Below the pieces are notes generated by a model. It saw only the letters and a list, made by a program, of their open reading frames with translations, made no database searches and was not told the origin of the DNA. From Lachnospiraceae bacterium (lineage in GTDB: Bacteria; Bacillota; Clostridia; Lachnospirales; Lachnospiraceae), in assembly GCA_024695225.1 (NCBI GenBank), contig JAILIO010000153.1, positions 1-13,684 of the forward strand: a stretch of 13,684 bases of DNA, read 5' to 3'. Made by a program: the position numbers and the translations under genes. Shown here in pieces: positions 6,305 to 13,684 of the stretch (position 1 is the first letter of the stretch; each line of letters opens with the position of its first letter).

Positions 6305-8469
6305 ATATCAGAAGAAAAGCAGGAAAAAAACTTGCGCGTGTGCCTGTCGTCATGCAGATGGAGGCCCTGGAGTGCGGCGCCGCTGCCCTGACAATGATAC
6401 TCGCATATTTCGGGAAATGGATCCCTCTGGAAGAGGTCAGGAAAGACTGCGGCGTTTCCAGGGACGGGTCCAGCGCGAAGAATATCGTGAGAGCTGCCAG
6501 ACAGTATGGCTGCGAGGCTGCGGGATACAGGTATGATATAGACAGGATCAGGGCCGAGGGCACATTCCCCTGCATAATACACTGGAATTTCAATCATTTT
6601 GTGGTGCTCTGCGGATTCAAAGGAAAAAATGCGGTCATAAACGATCCCGCCCAGGGCAGGTATACCGTATCCTGGGAGACCTTTGACAAGTCCTTTACGG
6701 GGATCGCCATAGTGATAGAGCCGGGAGAAGATTTTGTGGCGGACGGCAATCCCACCAGGGTCATATCCTTCGTATTTCAGAAACTCAAAGGCACAGCGTC
6801 TTCATTTGTATTCCTGGCGGCATGCACCGCCTTTGTTTCCATCATAGGGCTTCTCATGCCGGCTCTCTCCGGGTTTTACACTGACCACCTGCTGACAAGG
6901 CGGATGCCGGAGTGGTTTAATTATTTCATGCTGCTGTCTGTGATCCTCACTATCATACTCTTCATCGTAAACTGGATGCAGGCTTATTACACCCTGAACA
7001 TAGAGGGCAAGATCAGCGCAGTGTCTGATGCGGAATATATGTGGCATGTGCTGAGGCTCCCCGTGGAATTCTATTCCCAGAGGATGGCGGGGGATGTCAT
7101 CGAAAGGAAGAGAAGGGACGAGACTATCACCTATGAACTCATCAATACCATAGTCCCCATATTGGTTCAGGGAGCAGCCCTTATCTTTTACATATTCGTA
7201 ATGTCCAGATATTCGCTCAGGCTCACTGTGGTGGCCATAGGTACCGTCGTGATAAATCTTCTCCTTGAGAGATATATATCCCTTAAGCGGATCAACCTGT
7301 CCAGGGTGGCCAGCCGCAGCAACAGCAGACTGTACTCATCTACCATATCGGGGATAGAGATGATCGAGACCATAAAAGCCACCGGAGCGGAAAACGGATA
7401 CTTTGAAAAATGGTCCGGATATCAGGCACAGACGGCGGCTGCCAACGTGGCCATTGAAGAGGTGAACGTGCATCTGGGGATCATCCCCTCCATACTGAAC
7501 GTGCTTTCCGAATCCGTTATCTTCATGGGGGCCGTGGGACTGTGTATGTCCGGCAAGTGGACTGTAGGTATGATCACGGCTTTTACCGGGTTTCTGACTT
7601 CATTTATGCAGCCTGCACAGGCGCTTATAAGCTCCTCTGCGGATCTGCAGGAGATGAGGACGGACATGGAGCGCATCCGTGATGTGATGGAATACAAGAC
7701 GGACGTGGATGCTGATGAGGATTTGGATGAGGATGCGGAATACGACAAGCTGTCCGGGAAGATCGAGATCAAAAACGTGACCTTCGGCTATTCCAGGCTT
7801 TCGGAACCAATCCTTAAAGATTTCAGCATGACCATTGAACCCGGCAGGAAGGTTGCCTTCGTAGGGCCTTCCGGCTGCGGAAAGTCCACCATATCAAAGC
7901 TGATCTCAGGTCTGTATAAGCCCTGGAGCGGCGAGATATTGTTTGACGGGAAACCCATAGATCAGATAAACCGCAATGTGTTCAGGGGATCTCTTTCTGT
8001 GGTGGACCAGGATATAATCCTCTTTGAAGACACCATACGAAACAACATAAAGATGTGGGACAACACCATAGAGGAATTTGAGATGATACTGGCCGCCAGG
8101 GATGCCCACATACATGAGGATATCATGGAGAGGCCGGGAGGCTATTCCTACAGGATCAGGGAAGGCGGAAAGGATCTGTCCGGAGGGCAGAAGCAGAGGC
8201 TTGAGATCGCGAGAGTTCTCGCCGAGGACCCGACCATCATTATCATGGATGAGGCCACCAGCGCGCTGGACGCCAGCACGGAAGCAGAGGTGGTGAATTC
8301 CATAAAGAACAGAGGGATCACCTGCCTTGTCATAGCCCACAGACTTTCCACCATCAGGGACTGCGACGAGATCGTGGTGCTGAATTACGGTCAGGTGGTG
8401 CAGAGGGGCATTCACGACGACCTGATCTCTCAGGAAGGACTATACAGGGAGCTGGTCGTAAGTGAGTGA
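6301..8469 (+). CDS. Peptidase-containing ABC transporter (C39 protease-permease-ATPase, NHLM ABC1 type)
   Basis: This 722-residue transporter is expected to cut double-glycine leaders and export the released core peptides. Seen: a C39 peptidase domain at about residues 10-140 with oxyanion Gln19, catalytic Cys25 in MEALECGAA, His99 in WNFNHFVVL and Asp115 in INDPAQG, so the triad is complete. A six-helix transmembrane region covers about 155-450. The ATPase has Walker A GPSGCGKST (522-530), Q-loop Gln570, signature LSGGQ (Ser627-Gln630), Walker B Asp650/Glu651 and H-loop His680. The N-terminal sequence, including WNFNHF and CGVSRDGS, fits NHLM ABC1 (TIGR03796). It overlaps the HlyD-like gene by 4 nt and the GH3 gene by 8 nt, so it is cotranslated with both. 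The likely substrate is the peptide at 30-218; the 70-residue protein at 2904-3116 is a second candidate ligand. Confidence 0.95.
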   Translation: MNIRRKAGKKLARVPVVMQMEALECGAAALTMILAYFGKWIPLEEVRKDCGVSRDGSSAKNIVRAARQYGCEAAGYRYDIDRIRAEGTFPCIIHWNFNHFVVLCGFKGKNAVINDPAQGRYTVSWETFDKSFTGIAIVIEPGEDFVADGNPTRVISFVFQKLKGTASSFVFLAACTAFVSIIGLLMPALSGFYTDHLLTRRMPEWFNYFMLLSVILTIILFIVNWMQAYYTLNIEGKISAVSDAEYMWHVLRLPVEFYSQRMAGDVIERKRRDETITYELINTIVPILVQGAALIFYIFVMSRYSLRLTVVAIGTVVINLLLERYISLKRINLSRVASRSNSRLYSSTISGIEMIETIKATGAENGYFEKWSGYQAQTAAANVAIEEVNVHLGIIPSILNVLSESVIFMGAVGLCMSGKWTVGMITAFTGFLTSFMQPAQALISSSADLQEMRTDMERIRDVMEYKTDVDADEDLDEDAEYDKLSGKIEIKNVTFGYSRLSEPILKDFSMTIEPGRKVAFVGPSGCGKSTISKLISGLYKPWSGEILFDGKPIDQINRNVFRGSLSVVDQDIILFEDTIRNNIKMWDNTIEEFEMILAARDAHIHEDIMERPGGYSYRIREGGKDLSGGQKQRLEIARVLAEDPTIIIMDEATSALDASTEAEVVNSIKNRGITCLVIAHRLSTIRDCDEIVVLNYGQVVQRGIHDDLISQEGLYRELVVSE

Positions 8470-10057
8470 CATGAGAGGATCGCTAAAAGAACTTGAGAGC
8501 ATCTGCAGAGATGCAGCTCAGATAAATAAGGACACCCTGATGAAGATCCTTTCAGACTCCGGGGATACCGAGTTTGGAAGGGTCCACGGTTTTAAGGACA
8601 TCGACAGTGCCGACAGTTACAGGAAGGCAGTGCCGGTTTCCGTCTACAAGGACTATTCCCAGTATATCGCCAGGATGAGGGTGGGGGAGAAAAACCTCCT
8701 GATGCCCTATCCGGTCTGCAGATGGGCCACTTCCTCCGGAACTCTCGGAGGGCAGAAATATATACCTCTAACGGATGAAGCACTGAAGAGGTATACCAGA
8801 TACATCATGCTCCCTTATTCCATAGCCGGGATCGGGCCTGACGCCAGGAAACTCTATGTGTCCGTGATAGCACCCTTCACCAAAAAGGAGATGACCATAA
8901 CCTCCGCTCTCTTCCAGTACCTGCAAGAGAGGGGGGAATATCACGGGGAGAGTTATGCCGAGGGCATGGATCTCCTATTTACCGATTCCCTTAAGGATTA
9001 CAAGAGCATAGAATACTGCAAGGCCAGGGTGGCTCTGTCAGATCCGGATATTCAGGTGTTTCAGTCAGTCTTTATCTACGATCTGATACTGATCTTCGAG
9101 TACATAAAATTCCACTACGATATGATCATCAGTGATATAGAGAATGGGACCGTGTCTGTGGAGCTGCCGGAGGACGTGAAAAAACACCTTCTCTCCATGC
9201 CGGTGCCGGACAGGGAATGGCTTCGTGAATGCCGGAGGATCCTGTCGGACGATTCCATTGAAACCTATGTGCCCTGCATATGGAAGGGCCTGAAACTTCT
9301 GATAGGCATATTCGGGGAGGCTTTCCCGGGGCAGGAGGAGACTCTCAGGAACTACTGCGGGGATGTGCCCCTTTACGCCTTTATTTACGCGAGCTCGGAG
9401 TGCGTGGAATCCACGGCTTTCAGGCTGGACCAGCCGGATTATCTTATGATCCCGGGAAACGGATTTTATGAGTTCAGGCCCAAGGGGGAAAGCGACCGGA
9501 AGACAGTGCTGCCTGAAGAGGTGAAGGTCGGAGGGGTGTACGAACTTATTTACACCACATTCGGCGGGCTTTACAGGTATGCTTCCGGGGATTACCTGAA
9601 GATCACCGGGTTTGTGGGGCAGAGTCCCGTGTTCAGGATGTGCAGAAGGACTACCCTGGTGTTCAATATCACCGGTGAAAAACTGGAATATGAGCGCATC
9701 ACCGAGGCGGTGTACGCTCTCAGGGGAAGATTCTGGAATAAACGGATAGTGTACAGCGTGGGCCTTGATTATTCCGGGAGTCCTGCCAGATATCAGCTGT
9801 TTGTCGAAGGGGATGTGGACCCGGAAAAGGCAGGGGAGTTCTCGAAGGCGCTGGACGAGCTTCTGCAGAAAGGAAATGTGGATTACGAGGATCTCAGGGG
9901 GATCGGAAATCTGGCAGAACTCAGCGTTGTCTGTGTGAGCAAGGGATCTCATGAGAACTGCAGCGCTGAAAATAAACCCTTTATCCCCGCCCAGAGAAAG
10001 CCTCTCCAGGCGCTTACGGAAAAGGACAGGCAGTTTATGCTGAAAAGGGCATTGTGA
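8462..10057 (+). CDS. GH3-superfamily adenylate-forming enzyme (acyl-amide synthetase-like)
   Basis: GH3 enzymes activate a carboxylic acid with ATP as an acyl-adenylate and usually join it to an amine such as an amino acid. Plant members conjugate hormones; bacterial members are largely uncharacterised. Seen in 531 residues: TEFGRVHGF and VPVSVYKDY near the N-terminus, ATP motif I SSGTLGGQK (91-99), motif II YASSE (309-313), motif III GGLYRYASGD (368-377), and a C-terminal ITGEKLEYE hinge segment. Length and motif order fit the family (PF03321). No signal peptide is present, so it is cytoplasmic. The GTG start at 8462 lies inside the transporter gene, 10 nt after AGGGAG (8446-8451). ATG at 8471, one nt after the transporter stop, is an alternative that removes only three residues. 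The acid and amine substrates cannot be read from the sequence. Coupling to the transporter suggests it makes or modifies something exported by this cluster. Confidence 0.9.
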   Translation: MSDMRGSLKELESICRDAAQINKDTLMKILSDSGDTEFGRVHGFKDIDSADSYRKAVPVSVYKDYSQYIARMRVGEKNLLMPYPVCRWATSSGTLGGQKYIPLTDEALKRYTRYIMLPYSIAGIGPDARKLYVSVIAPFTKKEMTITSALFQYLQERGEYHGESYAEGMDLLFTDSLKDYKSIEYCKARVALSDPDIQVFQSVFIYDLILIFEYIKFHYDMIISDIENGTVSVELPEDVKKHLLSMPVPDREWLRECRRILSDDSIETYVPCIWKGLKLLIGIFGEAFPGQEETLRNYCGDVPLYAFIYASSECVESTAFRLDQPDYLMIPGNGFYEFRPKGESDRKTVLPEEVKVGGVYELIYTTFGGLYRYASGDYLKITGFVGQSPVFRMCRRTTLVFNITGEKLEYERITEAVYALRGRFWNKRIVYSVGLDYSGSPARYQLFVEGDVDPEKAGEFSKALDELLQKGNVDYEDLRGIGNLAELSVVCVSKGSHENCSAENKPFIPAQRKPLQALTEKDRQFMLKRAL

Positions 10058-10058
10058 T

Positions 10059-11180
10059 ATGAGCATCTTAGGTGACAATATCTATACAACTCTCACGGGA
10101 GATTATATCGAGGGAAAGACTGAGCTGGACTTCCTGTCGGGGACTGCGCTCAGCTCCATCTTCAGGAAAAAGGCAAAGGGCTTTGCGGAGGCCAACTCCT
10201 ATCCCCCTCTGACTTTGGAAGAGGAGGCTGAAGTCCGGGATTTCTACAGGGGATGTCCCCCCTTCAGCATGATCTTTCACAGATTTTACAAGGGCATTAC
10301 CGGGACCTTTGACCCCTCTTATATGCCGGACGACCTGTACTATGCCCATATCGAACCCTTTATGACAGACCGCAGGGCTTCCCGCTTCATGGATAATAAA
10401 TGCTACTATCCGCTGCTGTTTCCTGACGTAAAGCAGCCCGAAACCATTTGCAGCCGGGTGGGCAGGATATGGACCATGAAAGACGGGGTCAGGATAACTC
10501 CCGAAAAGGTCCTGGAACTGATCGACAGCGAAGATGAGACAGTGGTGAAGGCTTCCGAGAATTCCCAGGGCGGCCACGGGGTCACATTTATTTCCGGGGC
10601 TGACAGGAAACGTCAGTTCGTCCGCGCAGTCAGAGGGATAAGGGGGGGTCTCACGGTCCAGAGGGCTTTCCGGCAGCATGAAGAGCTGTCAGCCCTACAT
10701 GCGGGTTCCGTGAACACCGTGAGGATACTTTCCATGCTCCCCGGGGATCCGTCTGAGGAGACCCGGATAGTCAGCATGGCTGTCAGGATAGGCCAGGGGG
10801 ACAGCAGGGTGGACAACCTGAGTTCCGGCGGTATGATGTGCGGGATAAATGAGGACGGGACTCTTACAAAATACGCTTTCAGGCTTCCCGGGGTCCTTGT
10901 GACCGGGAACCCGGAAAACGGTATCGTATTTGAGGGAAGGAAACTCCCGGGGATAGAGAGCGCGAAGGCTCTTGTGAGGAAGATCCATCCCAGGATGGGA
11001 AAGTTCAGGCTCTCCTCCTGGGATATAGCCATCGACAGAGACGGGGAGGCCTGCCTTATAGAAGCCAATTTTTCATTGGGGATAATAATGGAACTGCAGG
11101 CGGTGAACGGACCGCTCTTCGGCGAAAGGACAGGGGAAGTCCTGAAAGAAGTTTTTGGGAGAAGATATGGAGAGAAATAA
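10059..11180 (+). CDS. Sugar-transfer-associated ATP-grasp protein
   Basis: ATP-grasp enzymes typically activate a carboxylate as an acyl-phosphate and join it to an amine, thiol or hydroxyl. This 373-residue cytoplasmic protein fits the 'sugar-transfer associated' group (ATPgrasp_ST, PF14397). Seen: the FYKGITGTFDPSYMPDDLYY segment near residue 80, VVKASENSQGGHGV with Lys164 and a Gly-rich loop (171-174), VNTVRILSM, DNLSSGGMMCGI (252-263), and the metal-binding EANFSLG (Glu335, Asn337). It starts one nucleotide after the GH3 stop with AAGGG 9 nt upstream, so the two enzymes are probably made together and may act in sequence. Members are often found in polysaccharide or capsule gene sets, but no glycosyltransferase is visible here. 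The substrate is unknown. The family call is good; a specific reaction is not supportable. Confidence 0.85.
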   Translation: MSILGDNIYTTLTGDYIEGKTELDFLSGTALSSIFRKKAKGFAEANSYPPLTLEEEAEVRDFYRGCPPFSMIFHRFYKGITGTFDPSYMPDDLYYAHIEPFMTDRRASRFMDNKCYYPLLFPDVKQPETICSRVGRIWTMKDGVRITPEKVLELIDSEDETVVKASENSQGGHGVTFISGADRKRQFVRAVRGIRGGLTVQRAFRQHEELSALHAGSVNTVRILSMLPGDPSEETRIVSMAVRIGQGDSRVDNLSSGGMMCGINEDGTLTKYAFRLPGVLVTGNPENGIVFEGRKLPGIESAKALVRKIHPRMGKFRLSSWDIAIDRDGEACLIEANFSLGIIMELQAVNGPLFGERTGEVLKEVFGRRYGEK

Positions 11181-12894
11181 CAATTTTCTGAGAAAACAAT
11201 ATATGAGGTTCCTGTTCCCGGTGATGTTGTCCATCATGGGAGGGACCATAAATACACTTATAGACAGCGCATTCCTTTCGGTGCGTCTGGGGGCTGATGC
11301 CATGGCATCGGTGAACCTGGCCATGCCGGCATACCTTGTGCTCTGCACTCTGGGGTCTCTTTTCGGAAGCGGTTCATCTATCCTGGCATCCCGGGCTCTC
11401 GGCAGGGAAAATGCGCTGGAAGCAAACGATAACCTGCATAAAGGCTTATTTGGATGCATTGTGACAGGAGCATTCCTTACATTGCTCGGAATGACCTGTT
11501 CCCAGGGTATCGCAGGGGTACTTGCTCAGAACGGGGAATTCACTTCAAATGTGCAGGCCTATATATTCTGGCTCTTTGCAGGGTCCATCCCCTCCATGGC
11601 CATTTATTTCCCTGTGTATTTCCTGCAGCTGGAGGCCAGGATCAAAGAGACCAACGTGATGACCGCTGTGACTCTCATATCAAATCTGGTGCTGGATTAT
11701 CTGTTTCTCTACACGATCCCCATGGGACCTGCGGGGGCAGCCCTTGCCACCTCACTTTCCATGCTTTTGGCCTGCAGCTACGGATTTACGATGCTGTTTA
11801 TCAGGAAGGGGAATTTCGATTTTGATCCCAAAAAGCTTAATCTGAAGGGAAGCCTGCTGCTCATAAGGACCGGCTCTCCCATGGCTGTCGGAAACCTGGT
11901 GGATGCAGTCAGGATGTTTGCTCTGAATTCCCTCATCCTGAAGTATTTGGGTGGGAGCAGCGTGGCTGTGTGGACTGTGCTGAATGCGGTATCGGAACTC
12001 AGCATGATGATCACAAGCGGTGTTCCGCAGACTGCAGCCATGATGACAGGTCTTTATTATTCTGCAAAGGAGAACGGCTCCATAAGGATCCTTACAAAGC
12101 TGCAGGTGCAGGTGGGGTCGGTTCTGCTCCTTGCGTTTTCCGCAGTCGTACTGGTCCTCAACTATCCCATCAAACTCCTGTATTCCCTGGAAGATAATGT
12201 GGCGCTTCCGCTTTTTTTTCTTTGCGTTTCCCTCTTTCCGGACCTTATCAATTCCATATTGGCAAGGCATTTCAGCATCACGGAGCACATCAGGCTGTCC
12301 CATGTGATCACTTTTTTGAGGAGGCTCTTCTGCCCTGTGTATTTCTGTGCTTCTATGATCTTTTCAGGGGGAGATGTGTGGCTGTTCCTGCCATTGGGAA
12401 ACTTTTTTGCAGTGGTTGTCATTTGGCTCGTAACAGGGTATATCTCGGGAAAGAGCCCGGATGACAGCCATAAGCTGTCCAGGTATCTGCTTTTGGACGA
12501 TTATCTGGAAAAAGAACACAAGATACTGGATTTTTCAGTGAAGGCGGACGATCAGGAGATATGCGAAGCGGCGGAGCGCATCAGGGAATTCTGCGAGATA
12601 AATGATGCAAATGTAAAGCTTACGGTCCGGCTGGGGATGGCTATAGAAGAGCTTCTGGTGATCCTCAAGGGTCGGATAAAGGACGAGAGCGGATTTGACC
12701 TCAGGGCTTTTATGAGTGATAATGTGATAGGTGTCAGGATCAGGAGTACAGGGGATGATTTCAATCCCTTTTCACCTGAATACGAAGATGACGAAGATAT
12801 GATGGGCGTGAAGATGATAGAAAAACTGGCGGTGGATGTCACACAGAGCCATGCCCTTGGGATGAATACCATCCATATTTTCTTTGAATCCTGA
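11167..12894 (+). CDS. MATE-family exporter fused to a degenerate RsbW-like HATPase domain
   Basis: A multidrug/metabolite antiporter with an added cytoplasmic regulatory-type domain. From ATG 11167 it has 575 residues. Seen: about 12 hydrophobic segments over residues 1-430 with MATE features (NTLIDSAFLSVRLGADAMAS, ALGRENALEAND, MGPAGAALATSLS). The C-terminal portion, about 455-575, resembles anti-sigma/RsbW-type HATPases: GMAIEELLVILKG in the N-box position, a RSTGDDFNPFSPE box, and MMGVKMIEKLAVDV then GMNTIHIFF. By my alignment the N-box Asn is Ile499 and the DxG Asp is lost (Ser527-Thr-Gly529), so ATP binding or kinase activity may be absent. I prefer ATG 11167 (GGGAG 5 nt upstream) over an in-frame TTG at 11155. 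It overlaps the ATP-grasp gene by 14 nt. It may export the product of the preceding enzymes, gated by the C-terminal domain; this is inference. Confidence 0.92.
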   Translation: MERNNNFLRKQYMRFLFPVMLSIMGGTINTLIDSAFLSVRLGADAMASVNLAMPAYLVLCTLGSLFGSGSSILASRALGRENALEANDNLHKGLFGCIVTGAFLTLLGMTCSQGIAGVLAQNGEFTSNVQAYIFWLFAGSIPSMAIYFPVYFLQLEARIKETNVMTAVTLISNLVLDYLFLYTIPMGPAGAALATSLSMLLACSYGFTMLFIRKGNFDFDPKKLNLKGSLLLIRTGSPMAVGNLVDAVRMFALNSLILKYLGGSSVAVWTVLNAVSELSMMITSGVPQTAAMMTGLYYSAKENGSIRILTKLQVQVGSVLLLAFSAVVLVLNYPIKLLYSLEDNVALPLFFLCVSLFPDLINSILARHFSITEHIRLSHVITFLRRLFCPVYFCASMIFSGGDVWLFLPLGNFFAVVVIWLVTGYISGKSPDDSHKLSRYLLLDDYLEKEHKILDFSVKADDQEICEAAERIREFCEINDANVKLTVRLGMAIEELLVILKGRIKDESGFDLRAFMSDNVIGVRIRSTGDDFNPFSPEYEDDEDMMGVKMIEKLAVDVTQSHALGMNTIHIFFES

Positions 12895-12918
12895 AAAGCG
12901 GCATGTTTCGCAGATAGG

Positions 12919-12931
12919 AGACCGGAGGTCT
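12919..12931 (+). promoter_or_regulatory. Short hairpin enclosing the Shine-Dalgarno of the sensor gene
   Basis: AGACC (12919-12923) and GGTCT (12927-12931) form a 5-bp stem with a GGA triloop. The GGAGGT ribosome site (12924-12929) of the gene at 12935 lies across the loop and right arm, so folding would partly hide it. The stem is short and could be chance. The surrounding 40-nt gap (12895-12934) shows no promoter or terminator that I can support. Confidence 0.3.
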
Positions 12932-12934
12932 ATA

Positions 12935-13684
12935 ATGGCAGAAGAAAAAAAGAAAAAGGGCAGTTTGAAGAGGAAGGTCCTGACCTGGATCATAGTCCTG
13001 GGTATATCGGTGACTTTTGCATCAGTGCTCTGCGGTATCTTTATTTTTAAGCACGAGATATCCGAGGTATACAACACAGAGGGCTATCAGATCGCAGCCA
13101 CCACCGAGCAGTTCTACGGCGATGACATGAAGAGATATACCGATGTGCTGAACCGGATGATCAAAGGCGAGGATGTGGCCGCAGAGGTGGAAGAGATCAG
13201 GTCATCCGAAAGATACAAGGAGATCCATGACCTTCAGGAGACACTTCGCAGGCAGATGGAAGTAAATGATATATATGTCTGTGTTGTGGACTACGACAAT
13301 CTTCTGGAGCTTCAGGGGGTTAAGGAAAACGGATGCCTTTATTATGTCATGGACTGTTACTACATGGAAGAGGAGGAGTTCGCATATGGCCATGTGGACA
13401 ATGTGAACCTGAACAAAATGGATATCGTGGAGGAAACTTGGCGCACGGGTATCCGGACGGATTCATTTATAATGATAAACGGCAAATACGGATACAACAC
13501 CACAGCTTTCTATCCGGTGCTGAATGAAGAGGGTAAGACCATAGCAGCCATAGGAGTGGAAGTTCCCATGTCAACGCTGCAGACTGATATGGCGTTTTTC
13601 ATGTTGAGGGTGTCCCTGGTCTCCATTATAGTGGTCATTCTGATCATATGGCTTATGTCAGCCTCCATCACCCGCAGAGTCATA
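12935..13684 (+). CDS. Two-TM sensor protein, N-terminal part (cut by window end)
   Basis: The reading frame is open to the last base, giving 250 residues of a longer protein. Seen: a Lys-rich cytoplasmic start, TM1 at about 16-38, an extracytoplasmic domain of about 180 residues (40-218) with the mixed alpha/beta look of Cache-type sensors (NDIYVCVVDYDNLLEL, TAFYPVLNEEGK, IAAIGVEVPM), and TM2 at about 221-241. TM2 is followed by SASITRRVI, which looks like the entry to a HAMP domain. The output domain lies outside the window: a SpoIIE/PP2C phosphatase, histidine kinase or cyclase are all possible. A PP2C phosphatase would fit best with the RsbW-like domain next door, but this is a guess. GGAGGT at 12924-12929, 5 nt before ATG, supports the start. 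It lies 40 nt after the MATE gene and is probably in the same operon. Confidence 0.75.
   Translation, partial: MAEEKKKKGSLKRKVLTWIIVLGISVTFASVLCGIFIFKHEISEVYNTEGYQIAATTEQFYGDDMKRYTDVLNRMIKGEDVAAEVEEIRSSERYKEIHDLQETLRRQMEVNDIYVCVVDYDNLLELQGVKENGCLYYVMDCYYMEEEEFAYGHVDNVNLNKMDIVEETWRTGIRTDSFIMINGKYGYNTTAFYPVLNEEGKTIAAIGVEVPMSTLQTDMAFFMLRVSLVSIIVVILIIWLMSASITRRVI

Noticed and set aside
9065..10078. 337-codon open frame on the minus strand
   Set aside because: It lies wholly antisense to the well-supported GH3 gene, has no recognisable domain, and its Pro/His-rich translation is typical of a reverse-frame shadow.
10068..10679. 203-codon minus-strand open frame
   Set aside because: It is antisense to the ATP-grasp gene with no motif and no plausible ribosome site context; all genes here run on the plus strand.
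1..13684. RiPP maturases, CRISPR arrays, tRNA/rRNA genes, insertion sequences
   Set aside because: I looked for lanthipeptide synthetase, radical SAM or YcaO signatures, regularly spaced repeats, RNA genes and transposase motifs and saw none in this window.

Overview
The window (13,684 bp, about half G+C) reads as one tightly packed, all-plus-strand gene cluster from a Gram-positive Clostridia-type bacterium, most likely a Lachnospiraceae member. That placement is an inference. It rests on strong AGGAGG-type ribosome binding sites, heavy use of AGG/AGA arginine and ATA isoleucine codons, a surface protein built from InlB-type, MBG-like and Big_2 domains, and the gene content. No gene on the minus strand is convincing.

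Layout. (1) 30-218: a 62-residue peptide with a double-glycine leader (LKDEELKQVSGG) and a core carrying two CxxC pairs. (2) A sigma-A-type promoter (227-256), then a large secreted, C-terminally membrane-anchored Ig-repeat protein (285-2888). (3) 2904-3116: a 70-residue protein with a degenerate leader-like motif (LTDDQLDMVNAAG), overlapping an ECF-type sigma factor (3097-3606). (4) 3608-8469: three export genes matching the NHLM bacteriocin export set: an ABC transporter with the NHLM accessory N-terminal domain (ABC2 type), a very short HlyD/MFP-like protein, and a C39-peptidase ABC transporter (ABC1/PCAT type). (5) 8462-11180: a GH3-superfamily adenylate-forming enzyme and a sugar-transfer-associated ATP-grasp protein. 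(6) 11167-12894: a MATE exporter fused to a degenerate RsbW-like HATPase domain. (7) 12935-end: the start of a two-TM sensor protein cut by the window edge.

How the parts may work together. The C39 transporter is the expected machine to cut the GG-leader peptide after Gly16 and export its 46-residue core, with the second ABC protein and the short HlyD-like protein as partners. The sigma factor is the likely local regulator. GH3 and ATP-grasp enzymes both spend ATP to make acyl bonds, so the cluster may make or modify a small molecule or peptide conjugate that leaves through the MATE or NHLM route. No lanthipeptide synthetase, radical SAM enzyme or YcaO is visible here. Gene spacing is extremely tight: ATGA or longer overlaps, or 1-nt gaps, at most junctions from 2904 to 11180. 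This supports one transcriptional unit with translational coupling.

The parts I find most unusual are: the CxxC...CPFCG peptide behind a GG leader; the second small protein with an 'AAG' version of the leader motif next to a sigma factor; the GH3 plus ATP-grasp pair inside an NHLM export operon; and the MATE-HATPase fusion whose ATP-binding boxes look broken.
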